DNA of 64,000 nt, taken from NCBI RefSeq assembly GCF_002127215.1, contig NZ_NFUT01000007.1:1-64000 (forward strand), given 5' to 3'. The position numbers and the translations under genes are program-made. Origin of the DNA: Hydrogenophaga sp. IBVHS2 (lineage in GTDB: Bacteria; Pseudomonadota; Gammaproteobacteria; Burkholderiales; Burkholderiaceae_C). Below are positions 1 to 7,965 of the stretch, in pieces. The notes under the pieces were generated by a model, which was given only the letters and a program-made list of their open reading frames with translations, was not told the DNA's origin and did not search any database. How positions within the stretch are numbered: position 1 is the first letter of the stretch; every line of letters begins with the position of its first letter.

Positions 1-353
1 ACAACCACCACCGACCCCATGAAGCTCTCGGCCGAATCCCTCCGGTCGAGTACCGTGTCAAACTGTTCCCCAACCTCTACTTCTGACTGGCTCAGGAAAT
101 CGAGGGGACTTCAATTCGCCGACAGCGACATGAGCACAGTCAGCGAGATGGCGCACAGCGCCTTAAAAGGGACAGTGGCAAACCTTTTGGGGGTAAATTG
201 ATGGTTCATGTGATTTCCTAGAAAGTACCTAGAGGCAGGTTCACCATCATCGACAACGATGCTTGGATTGCCTGTGCGCCAACCTACGCCTGCCCATGGG
301 TTGCGAGACTGTGTCGGATCGGATTCGCAGAGCAGGAAAGGCGTCACCCATGC
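1..353. other. Left-edge region with no recognisable gene
   Basis: No gene can be supported here. The open frames on both strands are short, lack a convincing ribosome binding site and resemble no family I know. The stretch lies just beyond the terminator of the leftward copper operon and may be the edge of a mobile segment, but no terminal repeats or transposase were recognised. Confidence 0.5.
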
Positions 354-383
354 AAAAAAAGGATCGGTCATGACAACCGATCC
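354..383 (-). terminator. Rho-independent terminator of the leftward copper operon
   Basis: Read on the minus strand, an 8-bp perfect stem (GGATCGGT paired with ACCGATCC, at 361-368 and 376-383) closes a 7-base loop and is followed at once by seven T residues (the A run at 354-360 of the plus strand). It lies about 40 bases beyond the stop of the CusF-like gene, where the leftward copper operon should end. Confidence 0.85.
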
Positions 384-421
384 CTTCACCCCAACCGACC
401 CAGAGGGTCAGCAAAGTCAAA

Positions 422-784
422 TCACTTCATCGCTTTGATGTCGGTGACGACCATCTTGCCGGCGTCCTGAATGACGATGAACTGGATCTTCTCGCCCACC
501 TGGACTTTGTCCAGCATGGCTTTGTCCTTGACGTTGAACACCATGGACATCGGAGGCATGTCCATGTGTTTGATCTCGCCATGCTTGATCGTGACTTTGC
601 CGTTCTCTTTGTCGATCTTGCGAATTTCGCCGTCGGTCATGCCGGGTGTGGCTGTCATGGTCATCTTGCTGTGATCCATTCCCATTTTGCTGTGGTCTGC
701 ACCCGCTTGTGCCATCAAAGGCAAGGACAGGGAGAGTGCGGCAGCGGTGAGAAGTCGCGCGACAGTTTTCGTGTGTTTGTTCAT
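422..784 (-). CDS. CusF-like periplasmic copper-binding protein
   Basis: A 120-aa protein with an N-terminal signal peptide (about residues 1-27, ending Ala-Gln-Ala), a short Met/His-rich linker (HSKMGMDHSKM) and a CusF-type OB-fold domain (about residues 50-118). Known CusF binds Cu(I)/Ag(I) with one His, two Met and a capping Trp. Here the His (KHGEI) and both Met (PPMSM) are present, but the Trp position is occupied by Met (HMDMPPM). It is last in the leftward operon, 39 bases after the cupredoxin gene and just before a strong terminator. The likely role is periplasmic copper handover to the oxidase or to the RND pump encoded nearby. Confidence 0.88.
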   Translation of the reverse strand: MNKHTKTVARLLTAAALSLSLPLMAQAGADHSKMGMDHSKMTMTATPGMTDGEIRKIDKENGKVTIKHGEIKHMDMPPMSMVFNVKDKAMLDKVQVGEKIQFIVIQDAGKMVVTDIKAMK

Positions 785-823
785 GATGTTGATCCTGGGT
801 TGAGATGTTCTGAGCAGTGATGT

Positions 824-1315
824 TTACTTGGCAACGACCTTGATCTTGCCGACCATACCGGCTTCGTAATGGCCCGGCAGCAGGCAGGCGAAGTCGAACT
901 CACCGACCTTGTTGAAGTTCCAGACGATCTCGCCCTTTTTGCCAGCACCGACGTGTGCCATGTACGGCTCGTCGTGTTCCATACCAGGGAACTTCTTCAT
1001 CGCTGCAGCGTGCTCATCGAGTTCTTTCTTGGTGCCCAGCACGAACTCGTGCATCACCTTGCCGTTGTTGACGTGCACGAACCGGATCGTCTCGCCTTGC
1101 TTGACCTCAACGAGATCGGGCGTGAAGCGCATGTTGTCGGTCATGCGGATTTCCACGGTGCGTTTGACGGCGTTCGAGTGGCCGCCGATGCCCCATTCTT
1201 TTTGCTCCATCTTCATAGGCGTGGCTCCTTTGGCGTGCTCCTTTTCGCCATGAGCAAATGAAGCAGTTGAGGCCGCCAGCATGGCGGACACGATCAAGGT
1301 TTTGGTGATGTGCAT
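824..1315 (-). CDS. Periplasmic cupredoxin, copper-resistance (CopI-like) type
   Basis: A 163-aa protein with a signal peptide (about residues 1-21, cleaved after SFA) and one cupredoxin domain (about residues 50-163). The type-1 copper ligands are visible: a His in MHEF, then Cys, His and Met in the C-terminal FACLLPGH...AGM loop. It belongs to the small blue copper proteins found in bacterial copper-resistance operons, called CopI in some proteobacteria. It lies 56 bases downstream of the multicopper oxidase and 39 bases upstream of the CusF-like gene, all on the same strand. The likely job is binding or passing on periplasmic copper under copper stress. The family is clear; the exact partner is inferred from context. 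Confidence 0.9.
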   Translation of the reverse strand: MHITKTLIVSAMLAASTASFAHGEKEHAKGATPMKMEQKEWGIGGHSNAVKRTVEIRMTDNMRFTPDLVEVKQGETIRFVHVNNGKVMHEFVLGTKKELDEHAAAMKKFPGMEHDEPYMAHVGAGKKGEIVWNFNKVGEFDFACLLPGHYEAGMVGKIKVVAK

Positions 1316-1371
1316 GTGAAGTTTCCTTGTTGACTGTGGTCTGGTTGAGTAGGATCGGCGTGAATGTCTGA

Positions 1372-2760
1372 TCAGTGCTTCATGGCTGAGCCGGTGGGTT
1401 TGACTGCACTAGCGGCGGCGGGCGTCGTGTCTGCGCTGGCCTTGGGCCTCACGGCGGGCAACGGTGCGCCGGTCCATTCGTGCGCAACGGTGCCTTCGGG
1501 GAACTTGTAGGGGCCCGGGTCCTTGTAGTCGCCCGGCTTCTGGTCCTTGCGCACCTTGAACACCGTGAACATGCCACCCATCTCCAGTGGGCCGAACTGG
1601 CCCGTCCCTGTCATCATGGGTGCCGTGTTGTCGGGGATCGGCATCTGCATCTCGCCCATGTCGGCCATGCCGCGCTCGCCCATCAGCATGTAGTCGGGCA
1701 CCACTTTCTGGATCTTGTTGACCAGGCCGCGGTGGTCCACGCCGATCATGGTGGGCACATCGTGCCCCATGGCGTTCATGGTGTGGTGGCTCTTGTGGCA
1801 GTGCATGGCCCAGTCGCCTTCCTCATCGGCGATCAGTTCGATCTGGCGCATCTGTCCCACGGCCACGTCGGTGGTCACCTCATACCAACGCGTGCTTGGG
1901 GGCGTTGGGCCGCCGTCGGTTCCGGTCACCAGAAACTCGTGCCCGTGCAGGTGAATCGGGTGGTTGGTCATGGTGAGGTTGCCCACGCGGATCCGCACGC
2001 GGTCGTTCAGACGCACGTTGAGTGTGTCGATGGCGGGGAAAACTCGGCTGTTCCAACACCAGATGTTGAAGTCGGTCATGGTCGCGATCTTGGGGGTCTT
2101 GCTGCCGGGCTCCACATCGAAGGCATTGAGCAAGAAGCAGAAGTCACGGTCCACCTCGCTGATGTGGGGATGCTTGCCCTTGGGATGGGTGACCCACATG
2201 CCCATCATGCCCATAGCCATCTGAACCATTTCGTCCGCGTGGGGGTGGTACATGAAGGTACCCGGGCGGCGCGCTTCAAATTCGTACACGAAGGTCTTGC
2301 CCACTGGGATCGCGGGCTGGTTGAGACCGCCCACACCGTCCATGCCGCTGGGCAGGCGCTGGCCGTGCCAGTGGATGGTGGTGTGCTCCGGCAGCTTGTT
2401 GGTGACGAAGATCCGCACACGGTCGCCTTCGACCACCTCGATGGTCGGCCCCGGGCTCTGGCCGTTGTAGCCCCACATGTTGACCTTGAAACCTGGGGAG
2501 ACCTCGCGCACAACCGGCTCGGCCACCAAGTGGAACTCCTTGACGCCGTTGTTCATCCTCCAGGGCAGGGTCCAGCCGTTGAGTGTGACCACTGGGTTGT
2601 AGGGCCTGCCGGTAGTGGGCACCAAGGGAGGTGCTGTGTCCACAGACGTTTGGTAGACAGGCTCAGGCAGGGCGGCCATGGCAGAGCGCGCAACGGCCAG
2701 CCCAGCCACCGAAGCGGCAGCACCCGCAAAAAACTGACGGCGTGAATTGAGGAGACTCAT
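1372..2760 (-). CDS. Tat-exported multicopper oxidase (CopA/CumA-like)
   Basis: A 462-aa multicopper oxidase. The N-terminus carries a twin-arginine signal (SRRQFFAG), so it is exported folded to the periplasm. All copper motifs are seen: HWHG at about residue 130, HPHAD, HPIHLHGHEF from about residue 267, and HCHKSHH at about 320, which together form the type 1 and trinuclear type 2/3 centres. Such enzymes oxidise toxic Cu(I) to Cu(II) using oxygen. It is shorter than classical CopA (about 600 aa) and has a Met-rich segment (MGERGMADMGEMQM) near residue 365 and an Ala/Pro-rich C-terminal tail. It lies 30 bases downstream of the TolC-like gene, second in the operon. Confidence 0.93.
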   Translation of the reverse strand: MSLLNSRRQFFAGAAASVAGLAVARSAMAALPEPVYQTSVDTAPPLVPTTGRPYNPVVTLNGWTLPWRMNNGVKEFHLVAEPVVREVSPGFKVNMWGYNGQSPGPTIEVVEGDRVRIFVTNKLPEHTTIHWHGQRLPSGMDGVGGLNQPAIPVGKTFVYEFEARRPGTFMYHPHADEMVQMAMGMMGMWVTHPKGKHPHISEVDRDFCFLLNAFDVEPGSKTPKIATMTDFNIWCWNSRVFPAIDTLNVRLNDRVRIRVGNLTMTNHPIHLHGHEFLVTGTDGGPTPPSTRWYEVTTDVAVGQMRQIELIADEEGDWAMHCHKSHHTMNAMGHDVPTMIGVDHRGLVNKIQKVVPDYMLMGERGMADMGEMQMPIPDNTAPMMTGTGQFGPLEMGGMFTVFKVRKDQKPGDYKDPGPYKFPEGTVAHEWTGAPLPAVRPKASADTTPAAASAVKPTGSAMKH

Positions 2761-2790
2761 GTTGGTTTTCTTTCTGTGCGTTCGATGTGA

Positions 2791-3900
2791 TCAGTGACCC
2801 GCGGCGGCAGCGGGCTCACCGCCGCCCCCACCCAGGGAGACAAAACTGTCGGGAGCCCCGCCTTGCAGGACCCACTGCAGATCGGTCTCAGCGATCCAGA
2901 AGTCGCGCTGCGCTTCGATGGCACTGGCCACGGCTTGTGACTGGCTGGAAACCTCACCCAGCAAGTCCCAGACGCTCTTGAGCATGCCGTTGTAGTGAAG
3001 GACGGTTTCTTCGGTGATGAACTCTCGAACCTTCAGCACTTCTTCGCGCGCACTCACGGCCAGTGCGTGGCTGGAGAGGTAGGCCTGGCGAGCGAGGCGG
3101 GCGTTGGCGCCATTGCGCATGCCCTCGGCGCGCGGCAGTTGTGCAGCAATGGCCGCAGCGCGCTCGTCCAGCACTTGTTGCGACAAGGCTTGGACCGGCA
3201 CATCGGGCAAACGGTCAGGCAGCGCAACAGCGCTGTGCATGCCGGTGAGGCCCAACGTTTTGACGAGTGAGGCTTCGGCCTGCGTGGCGGTGTTCTGTGC
3301 GCGTCGCACGTTCATCTTGGCGGATGACTGAGCCAGTTGAACCTGGGCCTGCTGGAGCTTGCTCCAATTGCCCACACTCACCATGCGGCGACCCAGCTCG
3401 TTGCCGGCTTCAGCCGCATCCAGGGCATCACGGTGCTGCTTGAGCACCTGGCGGGCGGCAACAGCCTGAAACCACGACTTGCGAGCTTGCGCGGCGACTT
3501 CCATCAACTCGTCTAGATCGTCCACCTTGCGCTGCAGAATGGGATCCAGCTCGGCCCACTGTCCTTTGGCGATCAGATCCACGTTAGCCGCGCCGATCCG
3601 GTTCATGGGCTTCACCAGTTCAAGGTGTGCCCGCCAGGCCTGGCGAACAGCGTCTTCCGCCGTCATCAAGCTCAGACTGGGGGTGGCCTGCTCCTGAACG
3701 GACGCAGCGGGCGAGTTCTCTTTTTCCCACTTGAGAATGTCGGCGTGGCCGCGCTTGTACTGACCCACGGCGTCGTTGGCTTCGCGCCAGTTCTTCTCGG
3801 CGGGCGCCGGTGCGATCTGGGCAGACACCACCAAGGGGAGTGCCAGCACGCCCAATGCGAGGGTCCGCAGTGCTGTGGATGGATAACGTTGATGAATCAC
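2791..3900 (-). CDS. TolC-family outer-membrane efflux-like protein
   Basis: First gene of the leftward copper operon. The frame is open from 3960, but GTG at 3900 is preferred: AGGAG sits 7 bases upstream and the product then begins with a normal signal peptide (residues 1-28, ending VVSAQ). The remaining 369-aa product is largely alpha-helical with coiled-coil heptads, as in outer-membrane factor (OEP) proteins. It is shorter than the usual 410-480 aa and ends in a Gly-rich tail. Proteins of this type are common in cop/sil clusters beside multicopper oxidases, but their role is poorly defined. A second, more typical TolC protein belongs to the RND pump at 6.7 kb, so this one may not be the pump's partner. 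Confidence 0.82.
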   Translation of the reverse strand: MIHQRYPSTALRTLALGVLALPLVVSAQIAPAPAEKNWREANDAVGQYKRGHADILKWEKENSPAASVQEQATPSLSLMTAEDAVRQAWRAHLELVKPMNRIGAANVDLIAKGQWAELDPILQRKVDDLDELMEVAAQARKSWFQAVAARQVLKQHRDALDAAEAGNELGRRMVSVGNWSKLQQAQVQLAQSSAKMNVRRAQNTATQAEASLVKTLGLTGMHSAVALPDRLPDVPVQALSQQVLDERAAAIAAQLPRAEGMRNGANARLARQAYLSSHALAVSAREEVLKVREFITEETVLHYNGMLKSVWDLLGEVSSQSQAVASAIEAQRDFWIAETDLQWVLQGGAPDSFVSLGGGGGEPAAAAGH

Positions 3901-3960
3901 TGATTTGCTCCTGTTCAACTGTTTCAAGCTGAGGGCAGTGTGCAAAGGGCAACCCGTCAT

Positions 3961-3995
3961 GAACCTGTCGGTTTCATTACAAAGTTGTCAGGTTC
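3961..3995. promoter_or_regulatory. CopR/CusR-type operator in the divergent cop promoter region
   Basis: Between the divergent TolC-like and copR genes lies TTACAAAGTTGTCA (3978-3991 or so), close to the known CusR/CopR box core TGACAANNTTGTCA. It is nested inside a wider perfect inverted repeat, GAACCTG at 3961-3967 and CAGGTTC at 3989-3995. Its place between the two transcription units suggests that CopR controls both. The match was judged by eye against the published consensus. Confidence 0.65.
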
Positions 3996-4040
3996 GGTTG
4001 CAGGAGGGCGCTGGCAGTGAAAATCTCTCCAGGAGTGAAT

Positions 4041-4724
4041 GTGAAAATCTTGATTGTTGAAGACGAGCGCAAGACGGGTGAGTACCTGTGCATGGGCCTG
4101 CGCGAGGCGGGCTACGCGGTTGAGTTGCTCAACAACGGCGTGGACGGGTTGCACCAGGCGCTGGAGGGCGACCACGACCTGGTCATCCTGGATGTGATGC
4201 TGCCCGGCCTGGACGGGTGGCAGGTGCTCAGAGGTCTGCGTGCCCAGGGCCGGGAGATGCCGGTGCTGTTCCTGACCGCCAAGGACCATGTGGACGATCG
4301 CGTCAAAGGTCTGGAACTCGGTGCGGACGACTACCTGGTCAAACCGTTTTCGTTTTCAGAGCTGCTGGCAAGAGTGCGCACCATCCTGCGCCGAGGGCGC
4401 TCAGGGATGGAGCCAACCACGCTACAGGTTGCGGATCTGGAGCTGGACCTACTGCGCCGGCGGGTTACCCGAGCTGGTAAGCGCATTGACCTGACCGCCA
4501 AGGAGTTTGGCTTGCTGGAATTGCTGATGCGCCGCAAGGGAGAGGTGTTGCCACGGTCGCTGATCGCCTCTCAGGTGTGGGACGTGAATTTCGACAGTGA
4601 CACCAACGTGATCGAAGTAGCCATGCGTCGGCTGCGCGCCAAGGTGGATGACGGGTTTGAATGCCGCCTGCTACAGACAGTGCGAGGCATGGGCTACGTG
4701 CTGGAAGTGCCGGAGAAATCCTGA
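4041..4724 (+). CDS. copR: Heavy-metal response regulator, OmpR family (CopR/CusR)
   Basis: A 227-aa response regulator with a receiver domain (about residues 1-115, phospho-acceptor Asp51 in VILDVMLPG) and an OmpR/PhoB winged-helix DNA-binding domain (about 125-225). It matches the CopR/CusR/SilR group. The upstream in-frame GTG at 4017 is possible, but GTG at 4041 has AGGAG five bases upstream and starts exactly at the conserved VKILIVEDE. Its stop overlaps the start of the sensor gene by one base (TGATG), so the pair is translationally coupled. It is expected to activate the divergent copper operon through the palindrome at about 3978 and probably the cus cluster as well. Confidence 0.93.
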   Translation: MKILIVEDERKTGEYLCMGLREAGYAVELLNNGVDGLHQALEGDHDLVILDVMLPGLDGWQVLRGLRAQGREMPVLFLTAKDHVDDRVKGLELGADDYLVKPFSFSELLARVRTILRRGRSGMEPTTLQVADLELDLLRRRVTRAGKRIDLTAKEFGLLELLMRRKGEVLPRSLIASQVWDVNFDSDTNVIEVAMRRLRAKVDDGFECRLLQTVRGMGYVLEVPEKS

Positions 4725-6169
4725 TGATCCGGCGCTTGACACTCACAGCACGACTCACTTTTTTGTACACCTTGGTGTCGACCTTGGTGCTGCTGGGCCT
4801 AGGCATCCTGGTGGTATGGTCCACCCATCTGCACTTCATTGACCTTGATCGCGACTACCTGCTGGACAAAGTGCAGCTCATCCAGAAGATCGTCGATGAA
4901 ACGCCAGAGCCGGCCGAACTGTCCGCCAAGCTGGATGAATCCCTCAACAGCCATCAAGGCCTGTTCATCTCACTCACGCGCGGTGACGATCTGCTGTTTG
5001 GCACCGGCGGCATCGCGTTTCCAACAGAACTGGCCGCGCGAAGCGCCCCAGATCAGCCTATGGATTGGGCTGATGGTGAGAGACAACTGCGAGGCATGAG
5101 CACTGAGCTGTTGGAAGCCCAAATTCCTTCTGTAACTACAGGTCCGGGGCAGCGCTTGCGGCTCACTCTCGCGCTGGACACGCATCACCATACCCATTTC
5201 ATGCAGACACTGCGCCAGCAGTTGATCCTGTACGTGGCGCTGGCCTCGTTGCTCAGTGGGCTTTTGGGGTGGTGGGCGGCCCGCAGCGGTCTGGCCCCGC
5301 TGCGGGCCATGAAGGAGCGAGCGCTCAAGGTCACGGCCCACAAGCTCGACGAGCGCATGCCGATCGACGCCGTGCCCGTGGAGATGGCGGAGCTGGCCAA
5401 TAGCCTCAACACCATGCTGGAGCGGCTGCAGCAGGATTTTGCGAAGCTCATGGAGTTCTCGAGCGACATCGCCCACGAACTGCGCACCCCCATCAGCAAC
5501 CTGCTGACACAGACCCAGGTGTCGCTGTCGCAGCACCGTGATCCAGAAACCTACCGCGACATCCTTGCCTCCAACGCCGAGGAGTTCCAGCGCCTGGCGC
5601 GCATGGTGTCCGACATGCTGTTTCTCGCGAAGACGGATCACGGCATCCAGCTCCCGAATCGCGAAGATGTCACGCTGGAAGACGAGGTGAAGAGTCTTGT
5701 GGATTTTTACGATGCGGTCGCCGAAGACAAGGAGCTTCGTCTTCAGGTGGTGGGGGCGGGCAGCGTGGTGGGTGATCGCCTGATGATCCGGCGGGCCATC
5801 AGCAATTTGCTGTCCAACGCACTGCGGCACGCGCACCCGGACACCGATATTGAACTAACCATAGTCCCTGAGTTGGATGGCATCAACCTGTGTGTCACCA
5901 ACACGGGCGACACAATTGAAGCTGCCGATCTGCCGCGTCTGTTTGACCGGTTCTATCGAGTGGACAAGGCACGCGCGCACCCGTCGTCCGATGGCGCGGG
6001 CTTGGGTCTGGCCATCACCAAAGCCATCATGCTGGCTCATGGCGGCAGCGCCTGTGTCACATCGGCAGCAGGAACAACGCGGTTTTGCTTGCAGTTTCCG
6101 GGCCCTCAAATACCCCGGTCCCTTCGCGCCACCAGCAACCCGCCCCATACGATCGCGAGCGCAGCGTAG
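4724..6169 (+). CDS. copS: Heavy-metal sensor histidine kinase (CopS/CusS)
   Basis: A 481-aa membrane sensor kinase. TM1 lies at about residues 12-34, followed by a periplasmic sensing domain of about 130 residues with a His cluster (THHHTHF) just before TM2 (about 168-187), then HAMP, HisKA with His251 (SSDIAHELRTP), and HATPase with N and G boxes (NLLSNALRHA, DGAGLGLAIT). The start at 4724 overlaps the copR stop; an in-frame upstream ATG at 4661 would lie inside copR and is rejected. CusS-type kinases sense periplasmic Cu(I)/Ag(I). The periplasmic His cluster is a reasonable candidate metal site, although that is inference. Confidence 0.93.
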   Translation: MIRRLTLTARLTFLYTLVSTLVLLGLGILVVWSTHLHFIDLDRDYLLDKVQLIQKIVDETPEPAELSAKLDESLNSHQGLFISLTRGDDLLFGTGGIAFPTELAARSAPDQPMDWADGERQLRGMSTELLEAQIPSVTTGPGQRLRLTLALDTHHHTHFMQTLRQQLILYVALASLLSGLLGWWAARSGLAPLRAMKERALKVTAHKLDERMPIDAVPVEMAELANSLNTMLERLQQDFAKLMEFSSDIAHELRTPISNLLTQTQVSLSQHRDPETYRDILASNAEEFQRLARMVSDMLFLAKTDHGIQLPNREDVTLEDEVKSLVDFYDAVAEDKELRLQVVGAGSVVGDRLMIRRAISNLLSNALRHAHPDTDIELTIVPELDGINLCVTNTGDTIEAADLPRLFDRFYRVDKARAHPSSDGAGLGLAITKAIMLAHGGSACVTSAAGTTRFCLQFPGPQIPRSLRATSNPPHTIASAA

Positions 6170-6234
6170 TGGGCGACCAGGAACCAAGACCTGCCCAGCA
6201 AGCGCGGTCGGCCAGCGCGCCCTAGAATCCGCCC

Positions 6235-6597
6235 ATGCGTCGCCTGCTTGTTCTTGTCCTGTGTTTGCTGCTGCCCCTACAGGGTATCGCGGCGTGGCAG
6301 GTGCCTGCGTCACCATGCCCCATGCAGGACATGATGGCCACGGCGGAAGCAGCCGGCGAGACGGCAGACACCTCGGCCGAGGCCATGGACGATTGCTGCA
6401 ACGACCTGGCCACCTTCGAGCGCACAGGCCAGCCTTGCAAGAGCGTGCAGAGTTGCGCCGCACCCGCCGCCGGCATGCCGGCTTTCCTATCCCTCGTGGC
6501 CCTGACGCCGGACACTCAGGACCCTCAAGCGCCCACTTGGCGCAGCCTGCCGCCGGGCTCGACCTCGCGTCTCTGGCGCCCACCCACTTCCGTCTGA
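6235..6597 (+). CDS. CzcI-like small exported protein upstream of the RND genes
   Basis: A 120-aa protein with a strong signal peptide (MRRLLVLVLCLLLPLQ..., about residues 1-20) and a Met/Cys-containing mature part (CPMQDMM, DDCC, CKSVQSC). Small Cys/His/Met-containing exported proteins directly ahead of czcCBA-type operons are called CzcI and are thought to modulate the efflux system. The order here is the same, about 90 bases before the outer-membrane component. Similarity to CzcI proper is weak and rests on position, size and the leader. The Cys/Met residues suggest soft-metal binding. Confidence 0.6.
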   Translation: MRRLLVLVLCLLLPLQGIAAWQVPASPCPMQDMMATAEAAGETADTSAEAMDDCCNDLATFERTGQPCKSVQSCAAPAAGMPAFLSLVALTPDTQDPQAPTWRSLPPGSTSRLWRPPTSV

Positions 6598-6690
6598 TTC
6601 CCTGCACAGCGCAGCCCACCCGCCGGTGGTGCTGCCGTCGCGCGCTGTTAGGGCTACTGCACCCGAGCGCGCCTGCTCCGGAGCTCAGAC

Positions 6691-7965
6691 ATGGAATACC
6701 TTTCGCTTTTTCTTGCTCGCGCCATGCTGGCCCTGGTTGGCCTGCTCGCGTTGATCACACCCGCCGCTGCAGATGAACCCTTGAGCCTGAGCGCTGCGAT
6801 AAACGCAGCCCTGGCTCGTTCGCGCAGCCTCGAAGCCTCTGCCGCCGCCGCGCAAGGTGCGCGCGAGATGGCGGTGGCGGCAGCGCAGCGCCCCGACCCG
6901 GTGCTGCGCCTCTCGCTCGATAACCTGCCAGTGGACGGGCCAGAGCGCTTCAGCGTCACTCGTGACTTCATGACCATGCGCTCGGTCTCAATAACGCAGA
7001 CATTACCGAATTCGTCAAAGCGCCAGGCGCGCAGGGAGCGCTTCGAGCGCGAGGCCGATGCGGCCTTGAGCGAGCGGGACCGGCGTATCGCCCTGCTGCG
7101 GGTCGAGGTGGCCCAGGCATGGCTGGAGCGGCACATGCAGGAGCAGCGCATCGGCTTGCTGCAAGCCCAGGTGGCTGAGGCACGCCTGCTGGTCCAGACC
7201 ACCGAGTCGGCGGTCCGGGGTGGTAAGGCCACCCTCAACGATGCAGTGGGCGCACGCGAGCTGCTCGCGCAGCTGGAGCAAAGTGTGATCGGCGCGACCG
7301 CCGACCGGGCCGAGGCACGTCTGTGGCTGGCCCGCCTCATCGGGGGCGCGTCCGACCAGCCGCTGGCCGACCCGCCGCCGCTGCGGCAGCGTCCCGCAGC
7401 ACTGAGCGAGCCGACGCTGGCCGAGCGCCTGCCCGACATTGCGGCGCTGCAGTCCAGGGAGCGGGCTGCCCGTGCAGAGGCCGAGTTGGCCCGCCAGGAA
7501 CTCGATCCCGACTGGAGCGTGGAATTCATGTTCAGCCAGCGCGGCCGACAGTTCTCGAACATGGCTTCGGTGGCGGTGTCGGTGCCCCTGCAATGGGACA
7601 GGCCGCAACGCCAGGAGCGCGAGCTGGCCGCGCGTCTGTCGAGGGTGGACGAACTGCAGGCCGAACGCGAGGAGCAGACCCGCGAGCGTCTGCTGCAGGT
7701 GCAGCGGTGGCAGGAGCAATGGCGGTCCGGTCTGGATCGGCTGGACTTTCTGGATACCCGGCGAGTGCCCCTGTCCGCGCAGCGGGTCGATGCCGCGCTG
7801 GCCGCGTACCGGGGCGGGCGCGAGGGCCTGGGCCCGGTGCTTCAGGCACGCCGGGCGGTGCTGGATCTGGCGCTGGAACGCCTGCTGCTCGAGCGGCAGA
7901 CCGCTGGCGCCTGGGCCCAGCTCGAATACCTCCTGACCGACAACCACACCGGGGTGAAGCCATGA
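6691..7965 (+). CDS. Outer-membrane factor of the cus-type RND pump (CusC/CzcC-like, TolC family)
   Basis: A 424-aa TolC-family protein with an N-terminal signal peptide (about residues 1-27, ending AAADE). The two OEP repeats of long amphipathic helices are visible, for example LSLSAAINAALARSRSLEA at the start and its repeat near residues 230-260. This is the outer-membrane channel of a tripartite heavy-metal efflux pump. The stop overlaps the start of the adaptor gene (ATGA at 7962-7965), and adaptor and pump overlap in the same way, so the three subunits are a single coupled operon. Confidence 0.9.
   Translation: MEYLSLFLARAMLALVGLLALITPAAADEPLSLSAAINAALARSRSLEASAAAAQGAREMAVAAAQRPDPVLRLSLDNLPVDGPERFSVTRDFMTMRSVSITQTLPNSSKRQARRERFEREADAALSERDRRIALLRVEVAQAWLERHMQEQRIGLLQAQVAEARLLVQTTESAVRGGKATLNDAVGARELLAQLEQSVIGATADRAEARLWLARLIGGASDQPLADPPPLRQRPAALSEPTLAERLPDIAALQSRERAARAEAELARQELDPDWSVEFMFSQRGRQFSNMASVAVSVPLQWDRPQRQERELAARLSRVDELQAEREEQTRERLLQVQRWQEQWRSGLDRLDFLDTRRVPLSAQRVDAALAAYRGGREGLGPVLQARRAVLDLALERLLLERQTAGAWAQLEYLLTDNHTGVKP

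Noticed and set aside
111..389. 92-aa minus-strand frame beyond the copper operon terminator
   Set aside because: It overlaps the terminator, has no ribosome site and no family resemblance.
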